From NCBI GenBank assembly GCA_039621445.1, contig CP154957.1, forward strand, positions 5,822,504 to 5,886,503: a DNA stretch of 64,000 nt, given 5' to 3'. The notes beneath the pieces are model-generated. The model made no database searches. It was not told the DNA's origin and saw nothing but the letters and a program-made list of their open reading frames with translations. Source of the DNA: Euglena gracilis. Taxonomy: Eukaryota; Euglenida; Euglenophyceae; Euglenales. The position numbers and the translations under genes are program-made. How positions within the stretch are numbered: the stretch's first letter is position 1; the number at the start of each line of letters is the position of its first letter. Positions 1-10,449 of the stretch are shown here, piece by piece.

Positions 1-88
1 ATCAAAAAAATCCTGGGCCTTCTTCTCAGACGTTTTCAACAATTTGAGGTTGCTATTTTTCAACCACCCCTTATTTTTTGTCATGCAT

Positions 89-175
89 TGGTGTGGTGGT
101 GCGGTGCGGTGTGGTGTACAGTGTTGTGCTGTATTGCGCGGTGTGGTGTGGTGGCGTGTGGGAGTTTGTGTTACT
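89..175 (+). repeat. Imperfect GT/GGT-rich simple repeat
   Basis: Degenerate GTGTGGTG/GCGGTG runs just upstream of the first exon. Seen directly; no unit is perfectly conserved. Confidence 0.7.
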
Positions 176-187
176 CCCCCTGGCAAG

Positions 188-312
188 CCCCCGCGTGGGG
201 CGGAACATCCTGCTGAACAGTGACCAGTCCGAGTGGGACAGCGTCCTGCGGCAGCATTTCCCCACGGCCGACGCCGGGGAGCTGGACGCATTCCTGGCGA
301 TGTTGGATGCCG
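188..312 (+). CDS. Internal exon of an upstream gene (partial)
   Basis: Open frame with G/C-ending codons reading RVGRNILLNSDQSEWDSVL then an Asp/Ala-rich helix ending LDAFLAMLDA. It begins after CTGGCAAG, which fits both an AG acceptor and the nonconventional CTG-plus-5 rule. It ends at a GT donor (313) or, in nonconventional form, at about 307. The pattern of a Trp/Leu helix followed by 'HFP' faintly recalls the helical lid of retinol-saturase/phytoene-desaturase FAD enzymes, but this is too short to assign. The rest of the gene lies left of the window or in the weak candidates downstream. Confidence 0.45.
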
Positions 313-639
313 GTCCGTTGCTCACGACCCACCCCACTCCCCCAGAAGTAGTATTTTTTTAAGCAAAAGAACAACTGAAATGACGGAATGTTTTCCGAAA
401 GTGAAAAGGAGATCCCTCCCGCAGGTAGGCAATGGCACAGCAGGGGGCAAGAACATGCAAGGGGCATCATTTGCTTTTCTGCATGATCCATTCTTTTCAT
501 AATCTCATTATTGCGCATTGGGAGCAAGAATTTTGCACATAGTTTGTGTATGATGTTTAGTCTTCAAAGAGGTCTTTTTTATAAAAAAAGAAGAATGCCT
601 CAAATCTGTACCATGTTTTTTTCCCATTTTTTTGCGCAG

Positions 640-758
640 CGTGAACGATGGGCAAGACCCATATGCTTCCCATTCACGGAATCATGGAAAATTGTTCGTT
701 GAAAAACTGGATCGTGAAATGCAAGTGCAGGCAACTGGGCAATCTACCTTGCAGTTAT
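640..758 (+). CDS. Possible exon, weak
   Basis: A 119-bp stretch open in one frame (VNDGQDPYASHSRNHGK...), bounded by a pyrimidine-rich acceptor (TTTTTTTGCGCAG) and a strong donor (TTAT|GTAAGT). Codon use is not G/C-ending like the surer exons, so this may be chance. Its phase does not join simply to the exon at 5032. Confidence 0.2.
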
Positions 759-1479
759 GTAAGTCTGTGCCTCTGTTTCTTTTGTGTTCAGAAATATGCA
801 CACTCCGAGGTGTTTCTTAAAGATTTTTTCATTAACTAGCCCTTTTGCACTTTTTTTTTTAGAATAGTTTTGAATTTTTTTGCATATTTCTGCCTCTTCA
901 TTCCTATTTTGATATGCCATGTCTTATTTTTTCTCACCCCTCGGCATGGTTGCAGCCTCTGGTAAGCTTTTCAACTGTATTCTCTCAGGGCATCCCCCCC
1001 TCTCAGGGCATTGCCCCCCCCCTCAAAAAGTGGATTTGTCTTTCTTTGGTTTCAAAATGAAGACTGATGAATGAAGGCGGGATGAAGGTTTGTTTTTTTG
1101 CTTTTTCTAAAAAGAAAAACGAAAGTTGGCACAAACATGTTGGCCCCTTTTCAGGGGTTGGCGCGGTGGTGTATGAACAGAGCAAGGGGATGATCCAGAA
1201 AATGTTGGCCGGGCTGCCGTTTCCCCGCCCGTTGCTTGCTGGGAAGGGCCGGGTTGAAGTGCTGTGGATTATGTTTGTAGTCGACAAAACCCGTCTCCGA
1301 TTTGCAAACACAAATTTCCTAGTGCCAGTCCCCCCAGAGCCTGCTTGCCTCTAGCTGGGCTGCGGGGTACCCCGGCAGGAGGGTCCTGCCGCCCGGATTT
1401 CCGTCATGGCGGGGTGGCAGTGTCCCGGTGCTGTTTGTCTGTGTGTTCGGATGGGGGTTTAAAAAAGCAGCCTGCCACC

Positions 1480-1540
1480 GGCACAGTACGTGTTCCAGAT
1501 CATCCAGGCCGTTCAGGGGCTTCGGGGTGCCCCGGCGTGA
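1480..1540 (+). CDS. Possible exon with in-frame stop
   Basis: Reads AQYVFQIIQAVQGLRGAPA then TGA, with G/C-ending codons. It is preceded by CTGCCACC, which fits the nonconventional 3' intron end. It joins in phase to the 188 exon if that exon ends at 307 (intron TGCCGG...). It could be a terminal exon, or an internal one ending before the stop. Confidence 0.25.
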
Positions 1541-2454
1541 CCCCACTGACCTTCAAGCCTACTGTGGTGGCACATCACCAACCATGTGCCTTGGTTTGGG
1601 TGGCCCCCTTTTGCTTTGTGGCCGTGGATGGAGTAGTTTTCAAAACCTTTCCCTTTTTGGAGTAGCACCGTTGGGGATTGAATGCACATCATTTTTTTCA
1701 GTCTTTTATTCATCTCGCTGTCGTTTGGGGGAGTGGGGTTTAGAGCTGAACCCCTCGGGGGTCGGCACAATGGGGCTGGGAATGAGAAAAAGCAATTCTG
1801 GGATTGGAAGGTTCGGACGTGACTGGTGAGGTTTATATTCGCAACGTTGCCTGACTTGTCTGGGACGTCTCAGGATGTCCTGGGTCTCAGTTCCCCTGTC
1901 CGTCAATCTATGACAACATATGGGATGAAAGGCGCAACATTTCAGAAATGTTGCAAATGGGTTTCCCTCCAATCTCTCCAGACAGCATGTTTCTTTGACC
2001 AGCTTGTGTTTCCCTATATTTGCTTCAGTTATCATCTTTTTGTTAAAACGTATATTGTTTTTTTAAACCTGAAATAGAAGTTGTTTTTGTTGTTTTTGGC
2101 CAATGCAAATGAATCCACACGAGGACTGGTTTTGCTAGATTTTGCAAGAACTCGACACCGTTCGACCCAAAGGAGGTTCCATTGCCGGACACCAGCCTGT
2201 ATGCACCCCCCCCCAACCTGTAATTTTTTGAATCCAGCATTTCAACCATGGAAACCAATCCCATGTCTGCCACCCATCGGCATGGCAGAGCCGCCGAAAT
2301 TGTACCATAGGCATCCCAGGTCACAGTTGGATTGCCAAGGGGGAACTTGTATGCCGATCGGCACCCTCTCTCCTCTGTCGCATATTTTCGAGTATGCTGG
2401 TTGGCATTGTGCTTGTCCCAACTCCACATGGATCATACACATATGCACGCACGC

Positions 2455-2514
2455 GCGTGGGCACACACACACACACGTACACACACATTCTCTCTCTCTC
2501 ACACACACAAGCGG
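2455..2514 (+). repeat. (CA)n / (CT)n microsatellite
   Basis: CA dinucleotide run interrupted by CTCTCT, seen directly. Confidence 0.9.
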
Positions 2515-2689
2515 GTAATTACTGGGATACCCAATGCATAGGATGGCGTTGATGTCACAATTATAAATGGCACCAACGTGTGGCACCAACAATGGCACCA
2601 ACGTTGTGCAAGATTGCTACAAGTACGCTGGTTCCAAGGCACGGTTTGCGGTGGGTTCGCCAGTGGCTTAGTCATGACGAAGCCACCCC

Positions 2690-2700
2690 CCCACACACAT

Positions 2701-2792
<92 letters not shown>
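2690..2792 (+). repeat. (CACG)n tetranucleotide array
   Basis: About 24 copies of GCAC/ACGC. The His/Thr/Arg and Cys/Val/Arg 'proteins' encoded on either strand are artefacts of the repeat. The region 2515-2690 around it holds nothing recognisable. Confidence 0.95.
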
Positions 2793-2793
<1 letters not shown>

Positions 2794-2942
2794 TGTCCCA
2801 AAACTGCCCAAAGTCCCATGTTGGCTGGTTTTCAGGAGCAGAATTTTTCAAAACAGCGCTTTGCGCTGGGCCAAAAATTGGTCACTATTTAGGGCGGGGA
2901 GGGTCCCCCCAACCAAGTTTTGTGTAGTGCCGAGCTCTTTAC

Positions 2943-3080
2943 ATGCCTGATGGTGCCATGCTGCAGCAGACGTTTGAGGCTCGTGGCAGCCAGGGCGGTC
3001 CGGCCCAGCCCGGCGGCCTGGCCCGGCCCGGCCCGGCCCAAGCGCTCAACTGGCCCCTGGCAGTCTACATGAGGCGATAG
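2943..3080 (+). CDS. Possible Gly/Pro/Ala-rich exon ending in a stop
   Basis: Open frame from MPDGAMLQQTFEARGSQGG through a Pro/Gly/Ala-rich stretch to LNWPLAVYMRR and TAG. The stretch also holds a GGCCCGGCCC simple-sequence run, so coding status is uncertain. If real, it would be the 3' end of the upstream gene, closing about 2 kb before the next gene. Confidence 0.25.
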   Translation: MPDGAMLQQTFEARGSQGGPAQPGGLARPGPAQALNWPLAVYMRR

Positions 3081-3905
3081 AAGGTCCTTTATTTTAGGTC
3101 CTCAGTCATTTCTTTTTTCCCCAACATTTTGGAGATATTTTGAATTTTTTTTGACCCCGAAATGGCCCAAAAACGGGTTGGTCAAAACGGTCAAAAACAG
3201 TTTTGGAGGGAAAGACGCTTAAAATGGCCATAACTCATGGAGTTACGGGGAAATGGAAACAGTTTTAGACAGGGCGTTCCAAGGGCGTCAATTTAGGTCC
3301 TCGGACATTTCCTTTTATTTTTGCTTCATTTCTGAGATGCTTTGGAAACACGAATTTTTTTTGACCCTGAAAACAGCCCACAATCGCCCCATAAATCGGC
3401 CAAAATTCACGAAGAGTTGGGGGAAACGTAAAGCATGGTTGGATCGGGCATCCCAAGGGCTTCTCTTGAAAAGAATGGACCAAACACAGACAGCCCCGAA
3501 GAACACCCCAAGATGGCCGTTTTGGGCCACAAAGCGCGCCAGAACACGGGCCAAGCGTGTCGGCAGCCAAAATGGCGAATGGGGGACGACAGAGGGCCTC
3601 CAGGGGTACGTTTGAGGGCCTCCAGGGGTTCGTTTGGTCTGACCAACACTCCAGAAATAATGCACGTTTTCTCGAGATATTTTTGAAAAGTCGATTTTTT
3701 TTTACCGAAAATCTCACCCCGGCGAAATGGTGGTGTCGACACTGGGGGGGGGTTGGCTAATCCCACCCAGTTTGGACCCCTTCGCGGGTGAATAACTTGG
3801 GCCTGGCGGGGAATTGGGGGTGATTCGGAAACTCGGAATCCAGTCGCGCGCAACTGCAAAAGAAATTCCCGGGCCGGGGTCGTGGTGATAATCCGTGGTT
3901 TTCAT
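3070..3905 (-). repeat. Dispersed repeat, copy 1 (antisense to copy at 47.5 kb)
   Basis: Read on the minus strand this segment matches 47490-48300 over several hundred bases with many mismatches. Shared landmarks are a GGATTATCACCA block, a TCGGAAACTCGGAATCC block, and the phrase 'aaatcaaaggaaatgtc' followed by CGGAGACC. A shorter relative lies near 56920-57080. No coding frame is kept between copies, so I treat it as a non-coding interspersed element of unknown class. Confidence 0.7.
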
Positions 3906-4234
3906 TACCTACCCAAGGCGGGGGGGTTCTACCCCCCTCCCTTTTCCCGGTGGTGAGCTTTGCTCTTGCTCTTTAGGATAAGAGCTCAGCGACCCCCCTC
4001 CTGGACTGGGGGGGGGTTCAACCCCACTGGGACTGCCTGGTGGAATGAGGCCACCGGCTCATTGCATTCAGAGTGTCCTCAATACGCAGTGCTAACAGAC
4101 ACTTTCACAGTGGATGGATGTCACAGCACATTGTTTGGGGACTGTGGGGCTTTCCCTTCCCCAGCCCCGGCTCTCTCCTCTTCCCCCGTCCCCATCCGCT
4201 GGTATGGCGTTGCGCAACGCCCTCCAGAGGCTCC

Positions 4235-4240
4235 CCGTCC

Positions 4241-4307
<67 letters not shown>

Positions 4308-4358
4308 ACGCGAGTCTGTATGTGCGTGTGTGTGCGTGCGTGCGTGTGTGTGTGTGCG

Positions 4359-4389
<31 letters not shown>

Positions 4390-4411
4390 GTGTGTGTGTG
4401 TGTGTGTGTGC

Positions 4412-4446
<35 letters not shown>

Positions 4447-4465
4447 GTGTGTGTGTTGTGTGTTG
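4235..4465 (+). repeat. Long compound (GT)n microsatellite
   Basis: About 220 bp of GT with GC-rich interruptions. Apparent ORFs on both strands here are repeat artefacts. Confidence 0.95.
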
Positions 4466-4493
4466 GGGGAAAAAAAGTATGATGTATGATGTA

Positions 4494-4866
4494 ACCCCCC
4501 CCAAATAATACCCCGGGTATTATTTTTTCGTCCGAAGTCCCGGCCTGAGGGGGGGGGGTATTATTTGGGGGGGTATTATTTCCCAAAAATTTTCGAAATT
4601 TTTCGAAGTTCCGTAGGAGCAAAAATAGCACCAAAATGACCCCCTTTGGGGTCATTTTTTGTACTTTCTCATGAAATTTGGCATTTTTTGGAGGCCAGAT
4701 GATCCAGAAAAATCGATTTTTTTTCGTAATTTGTTGTAAGAGATTGTGATTTTTACCGACATTTTCAGGTCAAAATCCGGGCCTTCGAAACCGGGGGAGG
4801 GGGGGTATTATTTTGGCAGCCGAAGGCGGACCCCGAGGCGGGGGGTATTATTTGGGGGGAGGGTTT
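4494..4866 (+). repeat. Palindromic C-tract element with AAATAATACC / GGTATTATT ends
   Basis: Four alternating inverted copies of CCCCCAAATAATACCCC and GGGGGTATTATT enclose A/T-rich DNA. The ends can pair with each other. Cousins with the same logic (C-tract, short A/T word, inverted partner) occur at 31078-31165, 34381-34475, 44600-44815 and 46480-46690. Confidence 0.7.
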
Positions 4867-5030
4867 ATGATGTATGGTGTAATGTATGTATGTATGTATG
4901 TGTGATGAATGCTGAATGGTTTGAATGACGGTTTTGCCACAGCGTTGTGGCAATCTGCACGGACGTCTCTGAATTGTGGTCTGTGCACAGGTCGTGTCTG
5001 TCACACATCTTGATGTGTCCCTTTGCCGCA

Positions 5031-5048
5031 GGTCTATTGCACTCTGCA
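5031..5048 (+). other. Probable spliced-leader acceptor of the 93-residue gene
   Basis: A pyrimidine-rich tract ends in CCGCAG just before a 16-base leader and the ATG. A second AG lies at about 4989. Inferred from the euglenid habit of trans-splicing close to the start codon. Confidence 0.5.
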
Positions 5049-6441
5049 TGCAGCCCATCGCTCAGCCACCCCGTCGGGCGTTATGGGTAAGTTCGAAGCT
5101 GTTCCAGTCAACCGAATGGAAGAAAGACCTGGAAGAGGTGTGCTCAGCAGCTGAGAGGGGGGGGGGTGCAAATGCGGGTTTTTTTTTTGCCTTTTCCCCA
5201 AGTTTTTTTTCTCCCTGGCAATTTTTCAAATTTTAGAGGAATTTTTTTTGGATTTAGAAAAGGTTTTGGACAGCTTTTTGGACCCATTTTCTTCGTTGAT
5301 CAAACAAATTGTTGATTTTTTTCATTTTTTTGGAGTTCTTTTTGGCAAACAAATTGCACATTTTGGCCGAACGGTGGAATGAAAAGATTGTGGGATGCCC
5401 AAATTCAGCTGGATTGGAATTTTGCAGCCAAAATCTTCGAGGGAAAACCCCAATATGTACAAGATTTTTTTAAAAAAAAATTGTTTAGGCCGAGCAGATC
5501 CAACTTGGGGTGGGGGGTTATGCGACAAGGCACCTCAAAATTCTCAATAAAAAAAGCAAAAAAAAAATCAAAATGTGCAAAAACGCAAAATAATATTCAA
5601 ATCACATGTAACTTTTTTCAGGAACTCCCCCGAGGTGCACACTTTTCGACTGGAAAGGATTTCGAAAAAAAAACTCCATTCCGCCAGACCTGCGCCCTCT
5701 CCCGTCTTCAGCTCGGGGAGGCGTTCGTGGAGGCCCGGCTGGAGATTGAGGACGCCCGCGAGAACACGACGACGGTGTACTTCAAGGATGACTACCAGAG
5801 CGCCAAGGGGCTGGTGACCCACGTGGAGGAGCTGTACGCCGACCTGCTCCGCCGGCTGCCGGAGGAGGAGGCAGGTGTCTGCCGGTCCATCCAAGTTTGG
5901 GGGGGGGTTGTGTGGGCTGGGGGCCACGTTCCGTATTTGGTTCTGCGCTGAAGCGTGGGTGCCGTCCGAGCTCGGCGACGTCGCAGGTGGGTCTGTTATG
6001 GCTCGCAACCGGAGGCACCATCATGGCTGCCTCAACACAACAAAGGGTTGACAAAGAATTAGTAATTATAGTTTCCATATGTAACACATGTAATACATTT
6101 ATAACGCTACCGATAGCAACAGCATTAGGCAATTTTTTGTGAATAATAAATAAATGTAATGTAATGAATGTCGATCAGCCCCCTCTTGCCGTTGTCTGTG
6201 GTGGATGGGACACCCCTTCCCCCCCCCCCAGCCCGGCTGCGGCGCGAGCAGGACCCCAACCAGGCTGTATTTTAGTCGGGTGCCGACCCCACCCCGGGGG
6301 GGGGGGGGTGCCTGCCTGGGCAGGCACTCATAGGCACTTCGAACCCCCCCCCTCCCCCCAGGGTTGGTATAAAAACAGCCTGACCCCAAAATCGCGCAGC
6401 TCGCGGAGGAGCTGCACCAGCTGGACGAGTTCCTGCACTGA
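5048..6441 (+). CDS. Complete small gene, 93-residue helical protein of unknown function
   Basis: Four exons: 5048-5086, 5712-5874, 6232-6257, 6388-6441 (TGA at 6439). Phases agree at every junction. Introns 1 and 2 are GT-AG (GTAAGT...CAG; GTGTCT...CCCAG). Intron 3 (6258-6387) is nonconventional: it starts AACCAGGCTGT and ends ACAGCCTGACCCC, so CAGGCTGT and ACAGCCTG pair perfectly over 8 bp. The ATG lies 16 bases after a strong acceptor (ttgccgcag, 5031), suggesting spliced-leader addition there. The protein starts MQPIAQPPRRALW, a short basic N-terminus that might be an organelle signal. It is then almost wholly helical and acidic/basic: LGEAFVEARLEIEDARE, TVYFKDDYQSAKGLVTHVEE, LYADLLRRLPEEEAARLR, then KIAQLAEELHQLDEFLH. 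It reminds me of small uncharacterised eukaryotic proteins of about 90 residues, but I cannot name a family. Confidence 0.75.
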
Positions 6442-7038
6442 CGTCGGCCAATCCGCCCACAGCGCTCACCCCCACGAGGGAGGCAGAGGTGGCTGGAGAG
6501 CCCCCCCCCCCACCCCAGCATCCTGTTGCCTTCCAACTCCTGTGGGACCAGGCTGTACCACTGCTCTGGGCAGGCCACGCGCTGTAAATCCTTTCGTTGG
6601 CCATCTGACCCGTCTTTCAACCGTCGTCGAAACGGCCAAGTGCCAAGGCTGTAGATCTGACCAATGTCTCCATTGATGGCATTTGCGCCCGTTGTTGTTG
6701 CCGTGTTTGTCCCTGGACTGCTGGCTGGTCGTGTGCAAGTGGGGAGTCATGATATTGGGCGCATTGCTGCTGTAAAATACTCTCCTTCATACCCGCACAT
6801 GGTGGTCCATCAGCAGCCCGTGGCATTCCTTTGGGCTTTGTTTGAAAATGTGGCAAGTAATTTTTTATGTTGAAAATGTTACGCAAACAGTACATTATGT
6901 TCATTGAAACGAGATGTAATTTGGAATTTGGGGTGTGCTTCCAACCTCGATGGTGATCTTCATCTCAAAACTCTTCTCTCGGACTTTTTTGGAGTTTTTT
7001 TTTATCTGCCCTCTTTTATCTGCGCTCTTCATTTGCAG
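6442..7038 (+). other. Short intergenic region
   Basis: About 600 bp between the stop of the small gene and the acceptor of the cyclase gene. No open frame of the local codon style and no recognised repeat; A/T-rich toward the right end. Confidence 0.6.
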
Positions 7039-7040
7039 GC
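7025..7040 (+). other. Probable spliced-leader acceptor of the cyclase gene
   Basis: CTCTTCATTTGCAG followed by GC and then ATG at 7041. A strong 3' splice site two bases before a start codon, with no upstream exon that fits, is best explained by spliced-leader trans-splicing. Confidence 0.55.
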
Positions 7041-7118
7041 ATGTTTGAGAAGACGATGTCATTCATCCAGCGCGAGAAGAGCGGTGGCTCTGCTGCTGCT
7101 ACGGTGCCGGCAGTCCAG
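7041..7118 (+). CDS. Cyclase exon 1: start codon and cytosolic N-terminus
   Basis: [20 protein letters not shown] then TVPAVQ. It ends in phase 0 before GAGCAG (intron 7119) or six bases earlier before GTCCAG; both fit the C-A-G at +4 rule. Confidence 0.55.
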
Positions 7119-10100
7119 GAGCAGGCCTCTGTTTGTTTTTTTTTCAATTGAAGAACGCAAGGTAGGCCTCAGCCGGCGGCATACGTATGTGAGCAATGGG
7201 TGATGGAGAGCAGGGGTTTTCGTAAGCCGGTGGGGTTCCTACCCCCAAGGGGTCCAGCCAGTCAGCCAGCACCTTATTTCCAGCCAGCGGCTCCCAACCA
7301 GGCAGTGGAACCCCCCAGGGGTCAGCTCAATATCTTTGGTAAGGTTTTGGCTTTGAAAAATGAATTTTGGAAAAATTCTGCATTCAAGCACTTCTTAATA
7401 CGTGCCCAGTGGTTTTGCCCATTTTATTGACGGAATTGAACAAAATCTGGCTATTTTGCCTCAAAAAATGCCACCAAGGGTCAACGTTTGCCAACATTTG
7501 TGCAAATTTTGTCTTTTGGGGGCACTTTGGACCATTTCCCGGCCACTTTTTGTCGTTGTGGGCTGACGCTTTGCAGAAGAGGGTATTGGAAGCCAACATC
7601 GGTCTAAAATTGCAATAAAATGATTATTTTCGGCGTAAAGTGCCGGCACTTTTGAAAATGGGTTTCAAAATGGCCAAAAATTCCGGCGGTTTCACCTCCA
7701 AATTTTGTTTTAAAAACGCCAACCCGGCTGGATTTTGGCTTTTTTTTGCATGTGTTTTGGGGTGCCTGTTGACTCACCCCTGGGGGAGAGACCAGTACCC
7801 AAATTTCAGCCAGCACCATTTTTAGGCAGGACTCCCCCTGGGGGTCCTGAAGAAAACCCTTGACGGAGAGTGGGCGGGGGGGGGGCATGGGTCGAGGCTC
7901 AGTTTGTGTGCAGAAGGGTTGCGGAAATCCCTTTCCGCTCCCTTCTTCGAAAAAGGGATTTCGTTCGGGCAGATTTATGGTGCTGTGGTCACACTCCATG
8001 CGTTTTCAAGAAGATGTCCATCCCTTCCCCCCCTCCTCATCGTCGTGTGATTTGAGGGAGGACATTCTGTCCCGAATTTTCCCCCCTTTGGAGGGTGATA
8101 CCCCCCCCAGGCAATGGCCACCCCCTTCCCCCCCCCTTGTGCCACTCAACTCGTCAGCCCTCACTAGACGAAGCTGGCATTGCCTCGGGGTTTGGTCGTC
8201 TCGTGGGTTTCGTGTGCACCTGCCCCCCCCACCCCCGGGGGTACGTTGGGGTCTCCCCCCAACCCCGAAGGGAGCAACAGAGCCCAGCGGTGACAGGGCG
8301 CAGAGAAACGCAGTCGGCGCCGGGAAGCAGCGTTGGCGCGTCGGGAGGGGGTGTGCGGCAAACGTGCCCGGCTCCGGGAAAACCACCCAGACAGCCGGGA
8401 CCATGTCCGGGGGAACGTGGCGGTTGCCGGGTTGAGGCCTCTCCGCGGGACTTTCCAAAAACAAAACCACAGCCGCCTGCCTTGGAGGACCCGACGTCGC
8501 CCCTCGTCACCGCCCCGCCCCCCCTCGCCATCCTGGAGGTGCCCCTGAAAAGTGTAGAAGCAGCCCGGCTGAGCAGCCCTGGCAGGGGCCTGACCTCTCC
8601 CGTTTCGTTGTGTTTCATTTCAGATTTCTTTCAGCCGTACCGCCTCTCCCCTCGGAACGGTTTCCGCTCCGCACTGGTTTACGGGAAGAGGTTTTTCCAA
8701 ACGATCATCCTTATGGTTGGGCTGGAGGGGGGTGGCGTGTTGGACCAGAGTTGCTCACCTGGCCAGACAAAAGAGCACTGGCGTAAGGGGTTCCTGGCCA
8801 CTCGCCACACAGCAAACCGGGCCAGCAGCGAAGGCAGCGCCGACCATCAGCAGACAAGAAGCCTTCAGTGCAACTAAGGGGGGCGGCGATGGCTATGCCA
8901 GCACATTACGCTCGAGCGTTGCCCAGCGGCCACGTTGTCGGAGCGGGACATCGAGATGCTGCAGGAGGAGGAGGCGTACGAGGCAGAGGAGACGGGAGGG
9001 GCCAGCGTGGGGCAGTCGCCTCCCACGCTCTCGTTGTGTCATTGCAGTGGCCCTCGGCTTGAAATGCGGGATGCCTTTGGAGGCGAAGGAAGCCAACTCT
9101 TGGAATTGTGACTGCAGACGTTTCATTGTGGACAGATAAAAAAGAGGCCTCATGCATTCCAAAAAAGCAACCCATGCCTCCATTGGTTAAAAGGTATGTT
9201 GAGCTTTTGCCTGGCGAGTCGTGGCGAGCACTCACCGCTGCCAGACAGGTCAAATTCTATTTTTGAATTGTGCAACCAAGAACAAAGGGTCACTGAGAAG
9301 CACCCTTACCCCCCCCCCCCCCGAATAAAAGTCCCCCCCCCCCAATAGAAGCCCCCCCTCCCCCGGTTTTCGACCAACGTTCCGAATTGTGCCCCCCTCC
9401 AATAGTAGGCTTCTCCCCGTGGATTGTGTGTCAGTACCTTCAGACTGCTCGGCGGCCACAACCGCGTCCTCATCGAGCGCGTCAGACGAAGCATCGGAAT
9501 GATCCAATGCATCCACAAGAGAAGCATTTCGTAGCAAATGTGACATGGCCGGAAAAGGTGGTAATCCCACAAAGAAATTTGTTCGATAATGCTCAGACCC
9601 TTGGTATTAGACCACTTTTCCGAGTAGTGCCCCCCCCCCGAATAGAAGCCCCCCCCCCCCACGGTTTTCAACCAACTTTCCGAATAGTAGCCCCTGGGCT
9701 TCTATTCAGGGAGGGGTTAATTATTGAGAAATTATGGGCAGAAATGATATCTTTTGGAAGTGTGATTGAACACATGGTGGTTTGTGTGTGTGTGTGTGTG
9801 TGTTGCGCGCGTGTGTGTCACTCAAATGAAATGTATTTTTTTTGCTGTTTTCTATGTTTTGTGGCCGGCACGTGTAACAGTACTGAATTACTCAATCACG
9901 TCAAAAATTTGGTTTCCTAATTTTGGCTAAACCCTACTCCAAACCCCGTTCTTAATAATGATTGTACCTCTAGCCCAATGCCTGAAACCACCAAAAAAAG
10001 AATAATGAAACCCCCATTGGGATTCTTCAAACAAATGAACCTCCCCCCACTAAATCATTGGGGTGCAAAGCAGCTCAGAGCTGCAATATGTCCTATATGC

Positions 10101-10386
10101 ACATGTTTCCCAAAAAGGTCTATGTCTTGTTTTAATCAACAGTGCATGGGTGGTTTTGCTGGTTGAGCGCGAAGACGTCGCATTACGGCAAACCGAAATG
10201 TACGCACACATCATCTTCATTGGTGCCCCACGCTACGTCTGGTGGAGATGCTGCGCAACGTGTTCGAAAGCATGTCGGTCAATGGCAAGATCACCATGGA
10301 CCAGCTGCCTTTCGTGCTGGTCGGGGCAGAGATTCAGGTCACGTCGCTTGCGTACCACCAGCTTTCCCCCCGCCAAATGGAGTTGT

Positions 10387-10449
<63 letters not shown>

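Noticed and set aside
188-3080. Calling the upstream gene a retinol saturase/desaturase
   Set aside because: Only one short helical exon is suggestive; the nucleotide-binding and substrate regions are not seen and there is too little room for them.
4092-4655. Long Thr/His and Val/Cys open frames
   Set aside because: Translations of the GT microsatellite; the same holds at 2500-2950, 28593-28876, 38860-39380 and 61332-61710.
6264-6399. Reading this intron as GC-AG (CAG|GCTGTA ... CGCAG)
   Set aside because: Also in frame, but the nonconventional reading uses an 8-bp complementary pair and gives a better helix; kept as second choice.
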